64,000 nucleotides of DNA from Natronosalvus halobius. GTDB taxonomy: Archaea > Halobacteriota > Halobacteria > Halobacteriales > Natrialbaceae. The stretch spans positions 2,976,001 to 3,040,000 of the forward strand of contig NZ_CP099997.1 of NCBI RefSeq assembly GCF_024138145.1, written 5' to 3'. The position numbers and the translations under genes are program-made. The notes beneath the pieces are model-generated. The model was not told the DNA's origin. It saw nothing but the letters and a program-made list of their open reading frames with translations, and did no database searches. This document shows, in pieces, positions 25,368-34,295 of the stretch (the stretch's first letter is position 1; each line of letters starts with the position of its first letter).

Positions 25368-27779
25368 ATGGATACCCCCAATATGTCGCTCCTGCTGGTC
25401 GGTTCGCCCCCCTGCAGGGACGACCTCACGTCCGTACTGTCGAAGGCGGGGTGGTCCGTACGAACCGAATCGACTGTCGAGGATGCGCGCGCGCAACTCG
25501 TGGCGGATTCGTCGGACTCGGTCGACTGTCTCCTCGTGGCGACGGATTCGCCCCACGAGACAGTTTCGACGCTCGAGGAGGCTCGACCACTGGTTCCGGT
25601 TCTGGCGTTGCTTCCTGATTCTGATTCTAATTCTAATTCCAATTCTAATTTCGATTCCAATTCCTCCCTCACCACCGATCCCATCACCGACCCCGGTCCA
25701 GACCCAGACCCCGCCAACAAGCCCACTTCCAACCCGGCCGCGATTCTGGAGGCAGGGGCCACCGATTACGTCGTCCAGGCGGGACCGATCGAGGCGTGGG
25801 GTCCGCTCCTCTGCCGGCGACTCGAGGTGGCTCGAGACCACGTCCTGGAACGGATCGCCTCGCGTGCCCTGTACGACGGAGCTCACGGAACCGACGCGGC
25901 ACTTCACTGCCTGTTCGACGCGAAGTTACGACACGTCGTCGCTGTCGGCGGGGCGCTCGGTCGCGGCCTCGAGGCGTCGTCGCTCGAGGGCGTTGCGATC
26001 GACGAGCTGGCAGCCGACGGGTCCGTCGACTCGGACGACCGCTCCGAGACCGGCCTGGACCCCGGGGCCTGCACCCACCTCGAGGCCAACTACGTCGCCG
26101 CACTCGAGGGAACTGCTCGTCGGCGGGAGTTTCGACTCCGTGGACGGCCGTACGCGGTCGAAACGATGCCCGTACCGGACCTCGAGGGGCGATTCGGCAT
26201 CGCCCGATACCGACCGGTACCGGAGACGACCCCCCGGGAGACCCGGGACAAACTCGATCGCCTTTCGGCAATCGCTTCGGAACTCGACGAGTACGACGAC
26301 GAGTCTCTCATCTGTCGACGGACGGTCGAAACTGCTGCCGAGGTCCTCGAGTTCGACGCGTGTTCGATCACCGAACGGGTGGACGACGAACTCGTCCCGC
26401 TCGCGGCGGCCGCGTCGGACCCATCTCAGTCACTCGAATACCGCTCCGCCGACGACGGAATCGCCGGGGAGACCCTTCGCCGGGGTAAATCGATCGTCGT
26501 CGACGACATTCGCGACGACCCGGTCGCCCGATCGACCGACGATCGCTACCGGTCTGGGCTCTCGATCCCGGTCGGCGAGTTTGGCGTGTTCCAGGCGGCG
26601 TCGATCGAGCCTCGTGCCTTCAGCGATACCGATCGCGAACTCGCCGAACTGCTCGTCTCCAACGCCACCCACGCGATCGAACGGGTTCGCTACGACCGGA
26701 CGATCACCCGCGAACGCGACCGCTTCGCGGCACTCTTCCAGAACGTGCCGGATGCAGCGGTCCAGTACGTCGTCGAGACGGACGAGTCCGGCGAGCCCGA
26801 ACCCATCATCGAAGCCGTCAACGCGGCGTTCGTGCGGCTGTTCGGTTACGAGCCGGTGGACGCCATCGGCCAGTCGACGTGCGACCTGCTGGTCCCGGAC
26901 GACGACGAGGCGCTCGAGGCCGCTCGGTCGCTCTACAACACCGTCGCCCAGGGTGAACGCCTCGAGGCGGAGGTAACCCGACTGGGCGTCGACGGACTCG
27001 CCCCGTTCTTGCTCCGGAGCGCCCCCGTAGGAACCGACGGCGACGACCAGCGCGGCTACTTCATCTACACTGACATCGGCGAACTCGTCGAGCGCGAACG
27101 CCAACTCGAGCGCCAGAACGAACGCCTCGATACGTTCGCCTCGGTCGTCAGTCACGACCTGCGAAACCCGCTGTCCATCGCCAGCGGCTACCTCGAGACG
27201 GCCCTGGACACGGGGAACCGCGAGCACCTTCACGTCGTCGCCGAGGAACACGAACGAATGTACGACATGATCGAAGACCTGCTGCAACTGGCTCGCCAGG
27301 GCGACTCGATCGGCGACATCGAACCCATCGACCTCGAGGCCGTCGCCGAGCGCTCGTGGGACGGCGTCGACACCGCCGACGCGACCCTGTCGATCGAGTC
27401 GGTGCCAGTGGTCGAGGGCGACGCCGACCGCTTACAGCACCTCTTCGAGAACCTGTTTCGAAACGCGGTCCTTCACGGAGGCGACCAGGTCTCCGTTACT
27501 GTCGGGACCAGCGAGGGCGGCTTCTACGTCGAAGACGACGGCCCGGGCATTCCGGACGCATTGAAAGACGAGGTCCTGGAGATGGGCGTCTCGACGGCCA
27601 AAGGACAGGGCGGAAACGGGTTCGGGCTGGCGATCGTTTCCGAAATCGCGGCGGCACACGGGTGGCGCGTCGACGTCGTCGACGGCACCGATGGCGGCGC
27701 TCGCTTCGAGATTTCGATTGACGAGAGTCGACACGGTGGCCTCGAGTCGCTGACCGGCGGGGCTGGTGATCGGAACTAA
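25368..27779 (+). CDS. Sensor histidine kinase: degenerate receiver, PAS-like, GAF, PAS, HisKA/HATPase
   Basis: 803 aa. The N-terminal receiver-like domain (about 1-160) lacks the acidic pair (LLLVGSPP) and the phosphoacceptor (CLLVATDSP), and is interrupted after VLALLP by a ~45-residue Asp/Ser/Asn/Pro insertion before ILEAGATDYV. A region of low PAS similarity follows (~175-285), then GAF (~295-440), PAS (~450-570), HisKA with H596 in SVVSHDLRNPLS, and HATPase (LFENLFRNAVLHGG, EDDGPGIPDAL, GNGFGLAIVSEIA). GAF and PAS are related to those of the preceding kinase, so the pair probably arose by duplication. Its stop overlaps the start of the next gene by 1 bp (TAATG). Confidence 0.88.
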   Translation: MDTPNMSLLLVGSPPCRDDLTSVLSKAGWSVRTESTVEDARAQLVADSSDSVDCLLVATDSPHETVSTLEEARPLVPVLALLPDSDSNSNSNSNFDSNSSLTTDPITDPGPDPDPANKPTSNPAAILEAGATDYVVQAGPIEAWGPLLCRRLEVARDHVLERIASRALYDGAHGTDAALHCLFDAKLRHVVAVGGALGRGLEASSLEGVAIDELAADGSVDSDDRSETGLDPGACTHLEANYVAALEGTARRREFRLRGRPYAVETMPVPDLEGRFGIARYRPVPETTPRETRDKLDRLSAIASELDEYDDESLICRRTVETAAEVLEFDACSITERVDDELVPLAAAASDPSQSLEYRSADDGIAGETLRRGKSIVVDDIRDDPVARSTDDRYRSGLSIPVGEFGVFQAASIEPRAFSDTDRELAELLVSNATHAIERVRYDRTITRERDRFAALFQNVPDAAVQYVVETDESGEPEPIIEAVNAAFVRLFGYEPVDAIGQSTCDLLVPDDDEALEAARSLYNTVAQGERLEAEVTRLGVDGLAPFLLRSAPVGTDGDDQRGYFIYTDIGELVERERQLERQNERLDTFASVVSHDLRNPLSIASGYLETALDTGNREHLHVVAEEHERMYDMIEDLLQLARQGDSIGDIEPIDLEAVAERSWDGVDTADATLSIESVPVVEGDADRLQHLFENLFRNAVLHGGDQVSVTVGTSEGGFYVEDDGPGIPDALKDEVLEMGVSTAKGQGGNGFGLAIVSEIAAAHGWRVDVVDGTDGGARFEISIDESRHGGLESLTGGAGDRN
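25615..25668 (+). repeat. Hexanucleotide repeat (GATTCT/AATTCT) inside the second kinase gene
   Basis: About nine degenerate copies of a 6-bp unit (ATTCTG, ATTCTA, ATTCCA, TTTCGA) encode alternating Asp/Asn and Ser. The tract is A+T-rich, unlike its surroundings, and lies in the insertion within the receiver-like domain. Six-base units keep the frame. Confidence 0.8.
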
Positions 27780-29800
27780 TGATCGACATCTCGGTGATCG
27801 ATACGACTATCCGTGCGACCGACCCGGCCGACAACAGCGTCGAACTCGACGTCGTCGGCTGGGATCGCATCGACAATCACTACACCTTCGTCGAACCGGT
27901 CGACGACGTGATCTCTGCTCGTGTATCCGAACTGACGCTGCCAGCGAACTTTCCACTCCTCTCGGAAGTCTTCGCCGACGGTACCTCCCGTCGACGCGCC
28001 GCCATCGACGACGAAAGCCGACTCGATATCGATTCCGGCTCGTACCAGATGTTGATCGAGACGCCGGTCCAGGTGACGATCCGGTTCGACGGCGAGGCCA
28101 CGATCAGGTCCACCGACGGCGAACTCACGATTTCGTTTCCCCACCCACAGCGAGTGAGCGTCGGCTTCACGACCTGGCTCAAACGCCCGCGAGAGACGAT
28201 CACCGTCCCACGAACGCCCGAGGGGATCGCGACGGGACTCTCACACATGTCGGCGTCGATTCGAGCGTCTAATTCGCAAAAAGTCACGGCCATGAACCGA
28301 CCTCACCCGCCGAGAATCCGATACGGTGACTCGCTTGAGGTACCGGATGCCGTTCGCAATCGAACCCCCGAAACCGGAATCGAACTGCGGGTTCCATCCA
28401 GTCTCGAGTACCTGTTTTCTGCCGCCCCGCTCGTCTACTATCTGGGGGCCAGGATTCGCCTCGAACCCGGCGATCCCGTCCTCTCGATCGACGGTACGGA
28501 ACGGTACCGGTTCGAGTCGATGCCGGGGTTCCAGTACCAGTGTGCGTCCCTGCTCAGACGCGTGTTCCTGCTCGACATGCTGGTGCGAAGCGATCAGCAC
28601 ACCGAGACTCCATCCCAGGAACTCGACTTGCTCTCGCTCCTCGAGTTCGATCCCGCTACTTGCGTCGACCTCGAACCGGGCCCCCAGCTCGCGTACTACC
28701 TTGAGGCCGACTTCGAGCGAATCAGCCACGCCCTGCCGGACTGGCACTTCGTCGGCTACGTCGAGCCAACGCTGGATCACGTCGAGGCGATCCCATACCT
28801 GCTCCAGTACCTGGCGACGATCTACCATCCTGCGGCCGTGCCGGGATCGACGTCCGGCGGCGAGGCACATCGACGCTGGCAACGGGCACCCGACACCGTT
28901 CCACGGCGACTCGTCGAGGGCGGTCCTCACGGGAGCGCCGCGGTCTGGATGGCCGACGGCGCGCCGCCGGATCCGACGCTGTTTCGCGCATCGCCGGCGG
29001 GCTTCGTTAACCGGCCCGAGTACGTCGACCGCGCGGAAACCGCCGGAAGCGTCGTCGTCGTCTGCAACGACGCGAGTCGAACCGACGAGTGTGGGGCTGC
29101 CGTGAATCGTTACCGCGCCACCGGCCCCGCAGACATCGACCTCGAGGTTCGCACCGACCTCTCGTGTGCCGACCTGCGCGAGCAATTCGAACGGGGGGCC
29201 GACTTCCTGCACTTCGTCGGCGACTGTCGAGACGGACTGTCGTGTCCAGACGGCACGCTACGACTCGAGACCCTCGACCAATCACACGTTCGGCTCTTCT
29301 TCCTCGACGGGTACGATTCGCTCGAGGCAGGCGAGACCTGCATCGAACGCGGGAGCGTCGGCGGGTTCGTCCGGGGAACGGGCGAACTGAATCCGGCCTA
29401 CCGCGAGCGACTGCTCGGACTGTTTGCCCAGGGACTCACCGTCGACCAGACGGTTCGATACGCCGCTCTCCCTGCCGACGAGCGAGGAGACGTTATCGCA
29501 CTCGGCGACGCCCATCAGCAACTCGCGAGAATGTTGAACCTCTACTGCGTCCCCGCCGTCGTGGAAGCCCGTGACGCGCTCACCTACCAGGTGGAGGCCT
29601 ATCCCTACATTCCCGAGGCTGGCTTCATCTGGCGACCGGGGCCGCTCAATGTCGAACCCCGACTCTGTAGCAATCCGTTCCACGTGACCATGTCGGGGGT
29701 GCAGTTCGAGTCACTGGTCGAGTTCGAGAACTTGCTGCCCATCGAGGGCGACACCGTCTACTGGGACTCGAGTCGGGGCCTGTTCTACCCGCTGTTCTGA
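27779..29800 (+). CDS. Protein with a CHAT-like (caspase-fold) domain lacking the catalytic dyad, coupled to a histidine kinase
   Basis: 673 aa, no signal peptide or membrane helix. Residues ~1-165 look beta-rich; 200-350 contain VPSSLEYLFSAAPLVYYLGA and a helical part (LLRRVFLLDMLVR). Residues ~424-545 follow the CHAT protease order: strand VVVVCND, then ADFLHFVGDC where active CHAT domains have HFxGH, then VRLFFLDGYDS where active ones have LSAC. Both catalytic His and Cys are replaced, so it looks like a pseudo-protease. The remainder (QGLTVDQTVRYA; LARMLNLYCVP) resembles the CHAT tail. The 1-bp TAATG overlap with the kinase implies a common role. I recognise no characterised homologue; the CHAT assignment is from motif spacing only. 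Confidence 0.62.
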   Translation: MIDISVIDTTIRATDPADNSVELDVVGWDRIDNHYTFVEPVDDVISARVSELTLPANFPLLSEVFADGTSRRRAAIDDESRLDIDSGSYQMLIETPVQVTIRFDGEATIRSTDGELTISFPHPQRVSVGFTTWLKRPRETITVPRTPEGIATGLSHMSASIRASNSQKVTAMNRPHPPRIRYGDSLEVPDAVRNRTPETGIELRVPSSLEYLFSAAPLVYYLGARIRLEPGDPVLSIDGTERYRFESMPGFQYQCASLLRRVFLLDMLVRSDQHTETPSQELDLLSLLEFDPATCVDLEPGPQLAYYLEADFERISHALPDWHFVGYVEPTLDHVEAIPYLLQYLATIYHPAAVPGSTSGGEAHRRWQRAPDTVPRRLVEGGPHGSAAVWMADGAPPDPTLFRASPAGFVNRPEYVDRAETAGSVVVVCNDASRTDECGAAVNRYRATGPADIDLEVRTDLSCADLREQFERGADFLHFVGDCRDGLSCPDGTLRLETLDQSHVRLFFLDGYDSLEAGETCIERGSVGGFVRGTGELNPAYRERLLGLFAQGLTVDQTVRYAALPADERGDVIALGDAHQQLARMLNLYCVPAVVEARDALTYQVEAYPYIPEAGFIWRPGPLNVEPRLCSNPFHVTMSGVQFESLVEFENLLPIEGDTVYWDSSRGLFYPLF

Positions 29801-29821
29801 CACTGTCGCTCTGCTTTCCCG

Positions 29822-31009
29822 CTACCTTGTGAGCGGCTGGTTGAACCCCGTCTCGAGGTCGAGAACGGCCTCCCAGGTCGCCTCACACTCACACGAAACT
29901 TGCTCGAACACCGACGGGTCCTGTCGCAGGTCGAAGTCCTTGATCGCCTTCTGGACGAGGTCGTCGCACTCCCCGCAGTTGTGGGCGCCGCGGTCGGTGC
30001 CGTGGCCGACGGGGTCGGAGACGACGATGCCCGCCACGTCGGCCGTCCGCTCGAGGACGGCGGCGACCGACCAGAGCCACGGCGGGCGGTAGCCATCCTG
30101 GAAGTAGAGGTCGTCGACCATGGTGTAGCGCTGGACGTTGCAGGGGTTCATCGAGACGGTGTGACAGCCGTCGACGGCCAGGCAGCGTTCGACGGAGGCG
30201 ACCATGTCCTCGAGGGCCTCCGATTCGGTGAGGAAGGGGGGTTTCATGAGGAGGTAGGCTTTGATGCCGGCGCCGCCGGTTTCACCGGTTTCGCCTGTGC
30301 TGTCAGTTTCGTTGCCTGTGGCGTCAGGTTCGACGTCGACATCGACATGGGCATCAACATCGGTTTCGGCGCCACCAGCCTTGTCCGCCGCGACCGCTTC
30401 CGCACAGGCGTCCTCGAACGCCTCGAAGTCGAAGTACTTGTTCACGCAATCGCGGCGAACCCGATCGGTCGCCGTCTCGAGCCCGATCGCCACGTCGGTC
30501 TGGAGGCCGTATTGCGTGAAGTCCCCGATCTTCTCGCGGTCGACGAAGTCGGGCAGGGACTCTAGTACGATGCGCTCGCGGTCACCGAAGGTTTCGGCGA
30601 TAGCCTTGCGGGACTCGGCGCTCACCTCGCGCTCGTCGAGGAACGACCCGGAGGTGTAGATCTTGATCAGCGGCGCGGGTTCGTTGGCCTCGTCGGCTTC
30701 GTGATCCAGACAGACCTGGATCTGGTCCATCAGCGCCTCGTGGGGGACCGTCCCGCCGTCGACGCTCTCGGCGACGTAGCCACACATCGTACAGCCGCCC
30801 GCCCGCGCCCAGCGACAGCCGCCGGTGTTGAGGATGATCGTCAGGCTCTCCCTGACGCCGTTGGGCGTGTTGTCCTCGTCGAGCCAGACCCGCGTCGGTT
30901 CGTGGGGGTCGTAGCTCTTCTCTTTGCGCGAGCGAACCTCGCGCATCACCTGGTTGTGGGCGTCCATGCCCTTGCCCTGCTCGTAGACCTCGGGCGTCGG
31001 CTGGCTCAT
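29822..31009 (-). CDS. raSEA: Archaeosine biosynthesis radical SAM protein RaSEA
   Basis: 395 aa. With ArcS it converts the lysine adduct on preQ0-modified tRNA G15 to archaeosine. The radical SAM cluster motif here is CRWARAGGCTMCGY (CX7CX2C, about residues 66-77), followed by KIYTSGSFLDERE and ESLPDFVDREK, then MNPCNVQRYTMVDDLY and a second Cys set near the C-terminus (HNCGECDDL, SCECEATW) that suggests another metal site. An acidic Asp/Val/Gly/Thr insertion of ~45 residues (about 205-250) interrupts the core between EAVAADKA and GIKAYLLMKPPF. Convergent with the CHAT-like gene; arcS is not in the window. Confidence 0.9.
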   Translation of the reverse strand: MSQPTPEVYEQGKGMDAHNQVMREVRSRKEKSYDPHEPTRVWLDEDNTPNGVRESLTIILNTGGCRWARAGGCTMCGYVAESVDGGTVPHEALMDQIQVCLDHEADEANEPAPLIKIYTSGSFLDEREVSAESRKAIAETFGDRERIVLESLPDFVDREKIGDFTQYGLQTDVAIGLETATDRVRRDCVNKYFDFEAFEDACAEAVAADKAGGAETDVDAHVDVDVEPDATGNETDSTGETGETGGAGIKAYLLMKPPFLTESEALEDMVASVERCLAVDGCHTVSMNPCNVQRYTMVDDLYFQDGYRPPWLWSVAAVLERTADVAGIVVSDPVGHGTDRGAHNCGECDDLVQKAIKDFDLRQDPSVFEQVSCECEATWEAVLDLETGFNQPLTR

Positions 31010-31108
31010 TACCGGAGGAAGCGTCTCGAGGGGTAAAGCGGCTTCGGGACGTACACAGTAGTTAAAGAGGCCGTTCGCTCACTCCGTTCGCTCGTGGGTG
31101 GAGACGTT

Positions 31109-31146
31109 CGTCCCTTCGTGCGGCTGTCGTCCCTTCGTGCGGCTGT
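31109..31146. repeat. Two perfect 19-bp tandem repeats between RaSEA and lipoprotein genes
   Basis: The unit CGTCCCTTCGTGCGGCTGT occurs at 31109-31127 and 31128-31146, ending 2 bp before the lipoprotein stop codon. Confidence 0.85.
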
Positions 31147-31148
31147 CG

Positions 31149-31793
31149 TCACGAGTCTCGGTTCGAAACCCGGAGCGCGAACCCCCACTCGAGCGAGAAG
31201 GCTTTGTCCGCGTCTCCTCTCACGTCCGGGCCGTCCCACCCCGAAACGCGCTGGCTCCAGCGGTATGTTCCGGGCTCGAAGTAGCCCTCCACCTGGAAGT
31301 CGTGCCACACCTCGTACTCGGTGACGACCGACTCGTCGGGGTCGTACGTTCGAGGCGGACAGCCTTGATTCGTGAACGCTCGCAGTTCCTCTGCATCGCG
31401 GTTCTCGACCCACCTGCCGTCGACGCGCTCGAGGTGGTCGGTGTGCCTGTAGAGCCACAATCCCTCGGGGTCGTCGCTTCCGCCACGCGACCGGTTGAAC
31501 AGACTACACCCGGCTTCGCCCACGGAGAGCGCCCGTTCGTCGCCCTCGTTCGTCGTCCGTACCTCGAGCCGTGCCGGTCGATCTTCCGTTACTGTCTCCT
31601 CGAGCAGCGTCGCTTCGATCGAGAACCCGTACTCGCCGGGGACCGAATCCTGTTCGACCAGCGCGAGTTCGCGCTCAATGCCCTTCGCTCGGGCGCTCGA
31701 GGTCGGTCCGATCTCACCGAGACAGCCGGCGACTCCAGCGACTCCGGCGACGAGGGTGGCGACGGACCCGGTGAGGAGGGCGCGGCGTTGCAT
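31149..31793 (-). CDS. Putative secreted lipoprotein, unknown function
   Basis: 214 aa. Begins MQRRALLTGSVATLVAG with a twin-arginine-like start, a hydrophobic segment and a lipobox ending at C24 (GVAGC), typical of Tat-exported haloarchaeal lipoproteins. The mature domain is beta-rich with an immunoglobulin-like pattern (YGFSIEATLLEETVTEDRP; ARLEVRTTNEGDERALSVG; GYFEPGTYRWSQRVSG) and two further cysteines. The frame is open upstream to 31895, but the signal peptide fixes the start at 31793. Divergent from prf1. No catalytic motif recognised. Confidence 0.78.
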   Translation of the reverse strand: MQRRALLTGSVATLVAGVAGVAGCLGEIGPTSSARAKGIERELALVEQDSVPGEYGFSIEATLLEETVTEDRPARLEVRTTNEGDERALSVGEAGCSLFNRSRGGSDDPEGLWLYRHTDHLERVDGRWVENRDAEELRAFTNQGCPPRTYDPDESVVTEYEVWHDFQVEGYFEPGTYRWSQRVSGWDGPDVRGDADKAFSLEWGFALRVSNRDS

Positions 31794-31930
31794 GGCTGTC
31801 GTGACAGCACGCTTGAACGTAATGTTTCGGGTGGTGGCGCTTGCTTCGGGTGGCGTCACCGATAGCCGGTGACACTGCATCCCACGACGTGTCAAAGGGT
31901 ACTTACCTGCGGCTCCGTTCTAGAGAGACA

Positions 31931-33190
31931 ATGAGTCAGGAGGGAGAGCAGGCCAGTTCCGACCGGAAAAAGTACGAGTTCCGGAAGGTCATCGAGGACC
32001 TCGACAACTACGAGGGGTCGGGCACGCAACTCGTAACGATCTACGTCCCCGAGGACCGCCAGGTCAGCGACGTCGTCGCCCACGTTACCCAGGAACACAG
32101 CGAGGCGGCGAACATCAAGTCCAAACAGACCCGGACGAACGTCCAGGACGCCCTCAAGAGCATCAAGGATCGCCTCCGCTACTACGACACCTTTCCGCCG
32201 GAGAACGGTATGGTCCTCTTCTCGGGCGCCGTCGACTCCGGCGGCGGCCAGACCGAGATGATCACGCGCGTCCTCGAGAGCCCGCCCGATCCCGTCGAGT
32301 CCTTTCGGTATCACTGCGACTCGAACTTCCTGACCGACCCGCTCGAGTACATGCTCGAGGACCACGGCCTCTACGGGCTGATCGTCCTGGACCGCCGGGA
32401 GGCCAACGTCGGTTGGCTCAAGGGCAAGCGCATCGAACCCGTCAAGTCCGCCTCCTCGCTCGTCCCCGGCAAGCAGCGGAAAGGTGGCCAGTCCGCCCAG
32501 CGATTCGCCCGCCTGCGCCTCGAGGCCATCGACAACTTCTACCAGGAGGTCGCGGGGATGGCCAACGACCTGTTCGTCCCCAAGCGTCACGAACTCGACG
32601 GCGTCCTGGTCGGCGGTCCCTCCCCGACGAAGGACGAGTTCCTCGACGGCGACTACCTCCACCACGAGATTCAAGATACGGTACTCGGAAAATTCGACGT
32701 CTCCTACACGGACGAGTCCGGCCTGAAGGACCTGGTCGACAACGCCTCCGACGCCCTGGCCGACGCCGAGGTGATGAAGGACAAGAAGCACATGGAGCGC
32801 TTCTTCAAGGAACTCCACAGCGGGGAACTCGCCACTTACGGGTTCGACCAGACCCGGCGAAACCTCGTGATGGGTTCGGTCGAGACCCTTCTGATCAGCG
32901 AAGACCTCCGCAAGGACGTCGTCACCTTCGACTGCGAAGCCTGTGACAATACCGACTACGACCTGATCGACCGCCGGAAGGCCACGCCCTCTCACGAGTG
33001 CAGTGAGTGCGGTACCGATGTCGAGGCCACGGACGAGGACCGCGAGGACTCCATCGAGCACCTCATCACCATCGCCGAACAGCGCGGCACCGAGACCAAG
33101 TTCATCTCGAGTGACTTCGAGAAGGGCGAACAGCTCTATAACGCCTTCGGCGGCATTGCGGGCATCCTCCGGTACGATACGGGCATCTAG
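31931..33190 (+). CDS. prf1: Peptide chain release factor aRF1
   Basis: 419 aa. Recognises all three stop codons and triggers peptide release. The N-domain has the codon-reading NIKS motif (EAANIKSKQTR, near residue 63), the M-domain has the catalytic GGQ (QRKGGQSAQRFARLR, near 181), and the C-domain carries the zinc-ribbon-like cysteines (DCEACDNTDY, HECSECGTD) and the ending GGIAGILRYDTGI. ATG 31931 follows a TATA-like GGTACTTACC ~29 nt upstream. The frame is open further upstream but without family similarity. Confidence 0.97.
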   Translation: MSQEGEQASSDRKKYEFRKVIEDLDNYEGSGTQLVTIYVPEDRQVSDVVAHVTQEHSEAANIKSKQTRTNVQDALKSIKDRLRYYDTFPPENGMVLFSGAVDSGGGQTEMITRVLESPPDPVESFRYHCDSNFLTDPLEYMLEDHGLYGLIVLDRREANVGWLKGKRIEPVKSASSLVPGKQRKGGQSAQRFARLRLEAIDNFYQEVAGMANDLFVPKRHELDGVLVGGPSPTKDEFLDGDYLHHEIQDTVLGKFDVSYTDESGLKDLVDNASDALADAEVMKDKKHMERFFKELHSGELATYGFDQTRRNLVMGSVETLLISEDLRKDVVTFDCEACDNTDYDLIDRRKATPSHECSECGTDVEATDEDREDSIEHLITIAEQRGTETKFISSDFEKGEQLYNAFGGIAGILRYDTGI

Positions 33191-33400
33191 GCGGCTTAGG
33201 CAATTACCTCTAGACGGCTAGCGATCCGACCCTCCTGTCGCCTCCTCGAGTGGCGGTAGCCGCCAATAGCTCTCTCTCGACCCGTTGCCAGTTGGAACGA
33301 CGGATCACGAGTTTCGAGCCACTGGGCACGAGTCCGTGAACCGCGAGCTGTGAACGACCGAGAGACTTTTTACCGCGAGCAGAGGAGTCGATGACGAACG

Positions 33401-34183
33401 ATGACCGTACCTTCGCCCGCCGAACCGCTCGAGGTGGTGTCCCGCCGTCACTCGCTGCTGGCAGCGCTCGAACCGGGACCGCGGGCGAAAGGCGACCTCC
33501 AGGACACCGTCGATTGCTCGTCGTCGACGCTCGACCGAGCCATCCGCGAACTCGAGACCTACCACTTCCTCGAGCGTCGCGACGGGTCAGTACGGCTGAC
33601 CAGCGCGGGTCGACTCGCCCTCCAGGAGCATCGACGGAGCCAGCAGGCACTCGAGTGTATCACGGCGGCCAGTCACGTCCTGCAGTTCGCCCCGTCCGAT
33701 GCGCCGCTATCGATGGCCGTCCTGAAGGGGGCGACGATCCACGAACCCAGTTCGCACGTGCCGAACGCCCCGGTCGAACGGATCGCTGACCGTATGCGAG
33801 ACGCGGACCGGGTCTGGGCACTCGGCGCCACCGAACGCACGCCGCAGTTTCGTCGCATCATTACCGATCAAACGGCCGACGGCGACCTCGCGGTCGAGGT
33901 AGTTCTGACGGACGACCTCATATCGTTTCTCCTCGAGACCTCCACTGATGCCCTCAAGCGCTTCCTCGAGGTGGATGCGTTCGAAGCGGCGACGGTCGAG
34001 GAGATTCCGTACGGGCTGGCGGTCCTCGAGACGCCGGCGAAGACGTACACGTTCGTCACTCTCACGGACGAGGGTGACGTCCAGGGGGTCATCGAGAACG
34101 ACTCGCAGGCGGCCTACGAGTGGGGCCGTGAGGTGTTTCGACAGGTTCGCTCTACGGCGACGGCGTTGCAGCCGCCGGAGTAG
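33401..34183 (+). CDS. Winged-helix transcriptional regulator (DUF1724/FilR1-like)
   Basis: 260 aa. The N-terminal ~80 residues form a winged helix (SLLAALEPGPRAKGDLQDT, SSSTLDRAIRELETYHFL, wing RRDGSVRLTSAGRLAL). The C-terminal ~170 residues match the ligand/effector domain common in halobacterial and methanogen regulators (ADRVWALGATERTPQFRRI; VEVVLTDDLISFLLE; YGLAVLETPAKTYTFVTLTD). A TATA-like CTTTTTA at 33366-33372 lies ~31 nt before the start. No operon partner, so the target cannot be guessed. Confidence 0.84.
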   Translation: MTVPSPAEPLEVVSRRHSLLAALEPGPRAKGDLQDTVDCSSSTLDRAIRELETYHFLERRDGSVRLTSAGRLALQEHRRSQQALECITAASHVLQFAPSDAPLSMAVLKGATIHEPSSHVPNAPVERIADRMRDADRVWALGATERTPQFRRIITDQTADGDLAVEVVLTDDLISFLLETSTDALKRFLEVDAFEAATVEEIPYGLAVLETPAKTYTFVTLTDEGDVQGVIENDSQAAYEWGREVFRQVRSTATALQPPE

Positions 34184-34295
34184 ACTGTGCACGAGTTCCA
34201 GAACCGAGTGACGTCGCTCGAGTAGCCCTGTAGCCACTGTAGCCTCGAGACCCTGTAGCCCCTGAGCCCCGTGGCTCGCAGCGCCGCTCGCCCGA

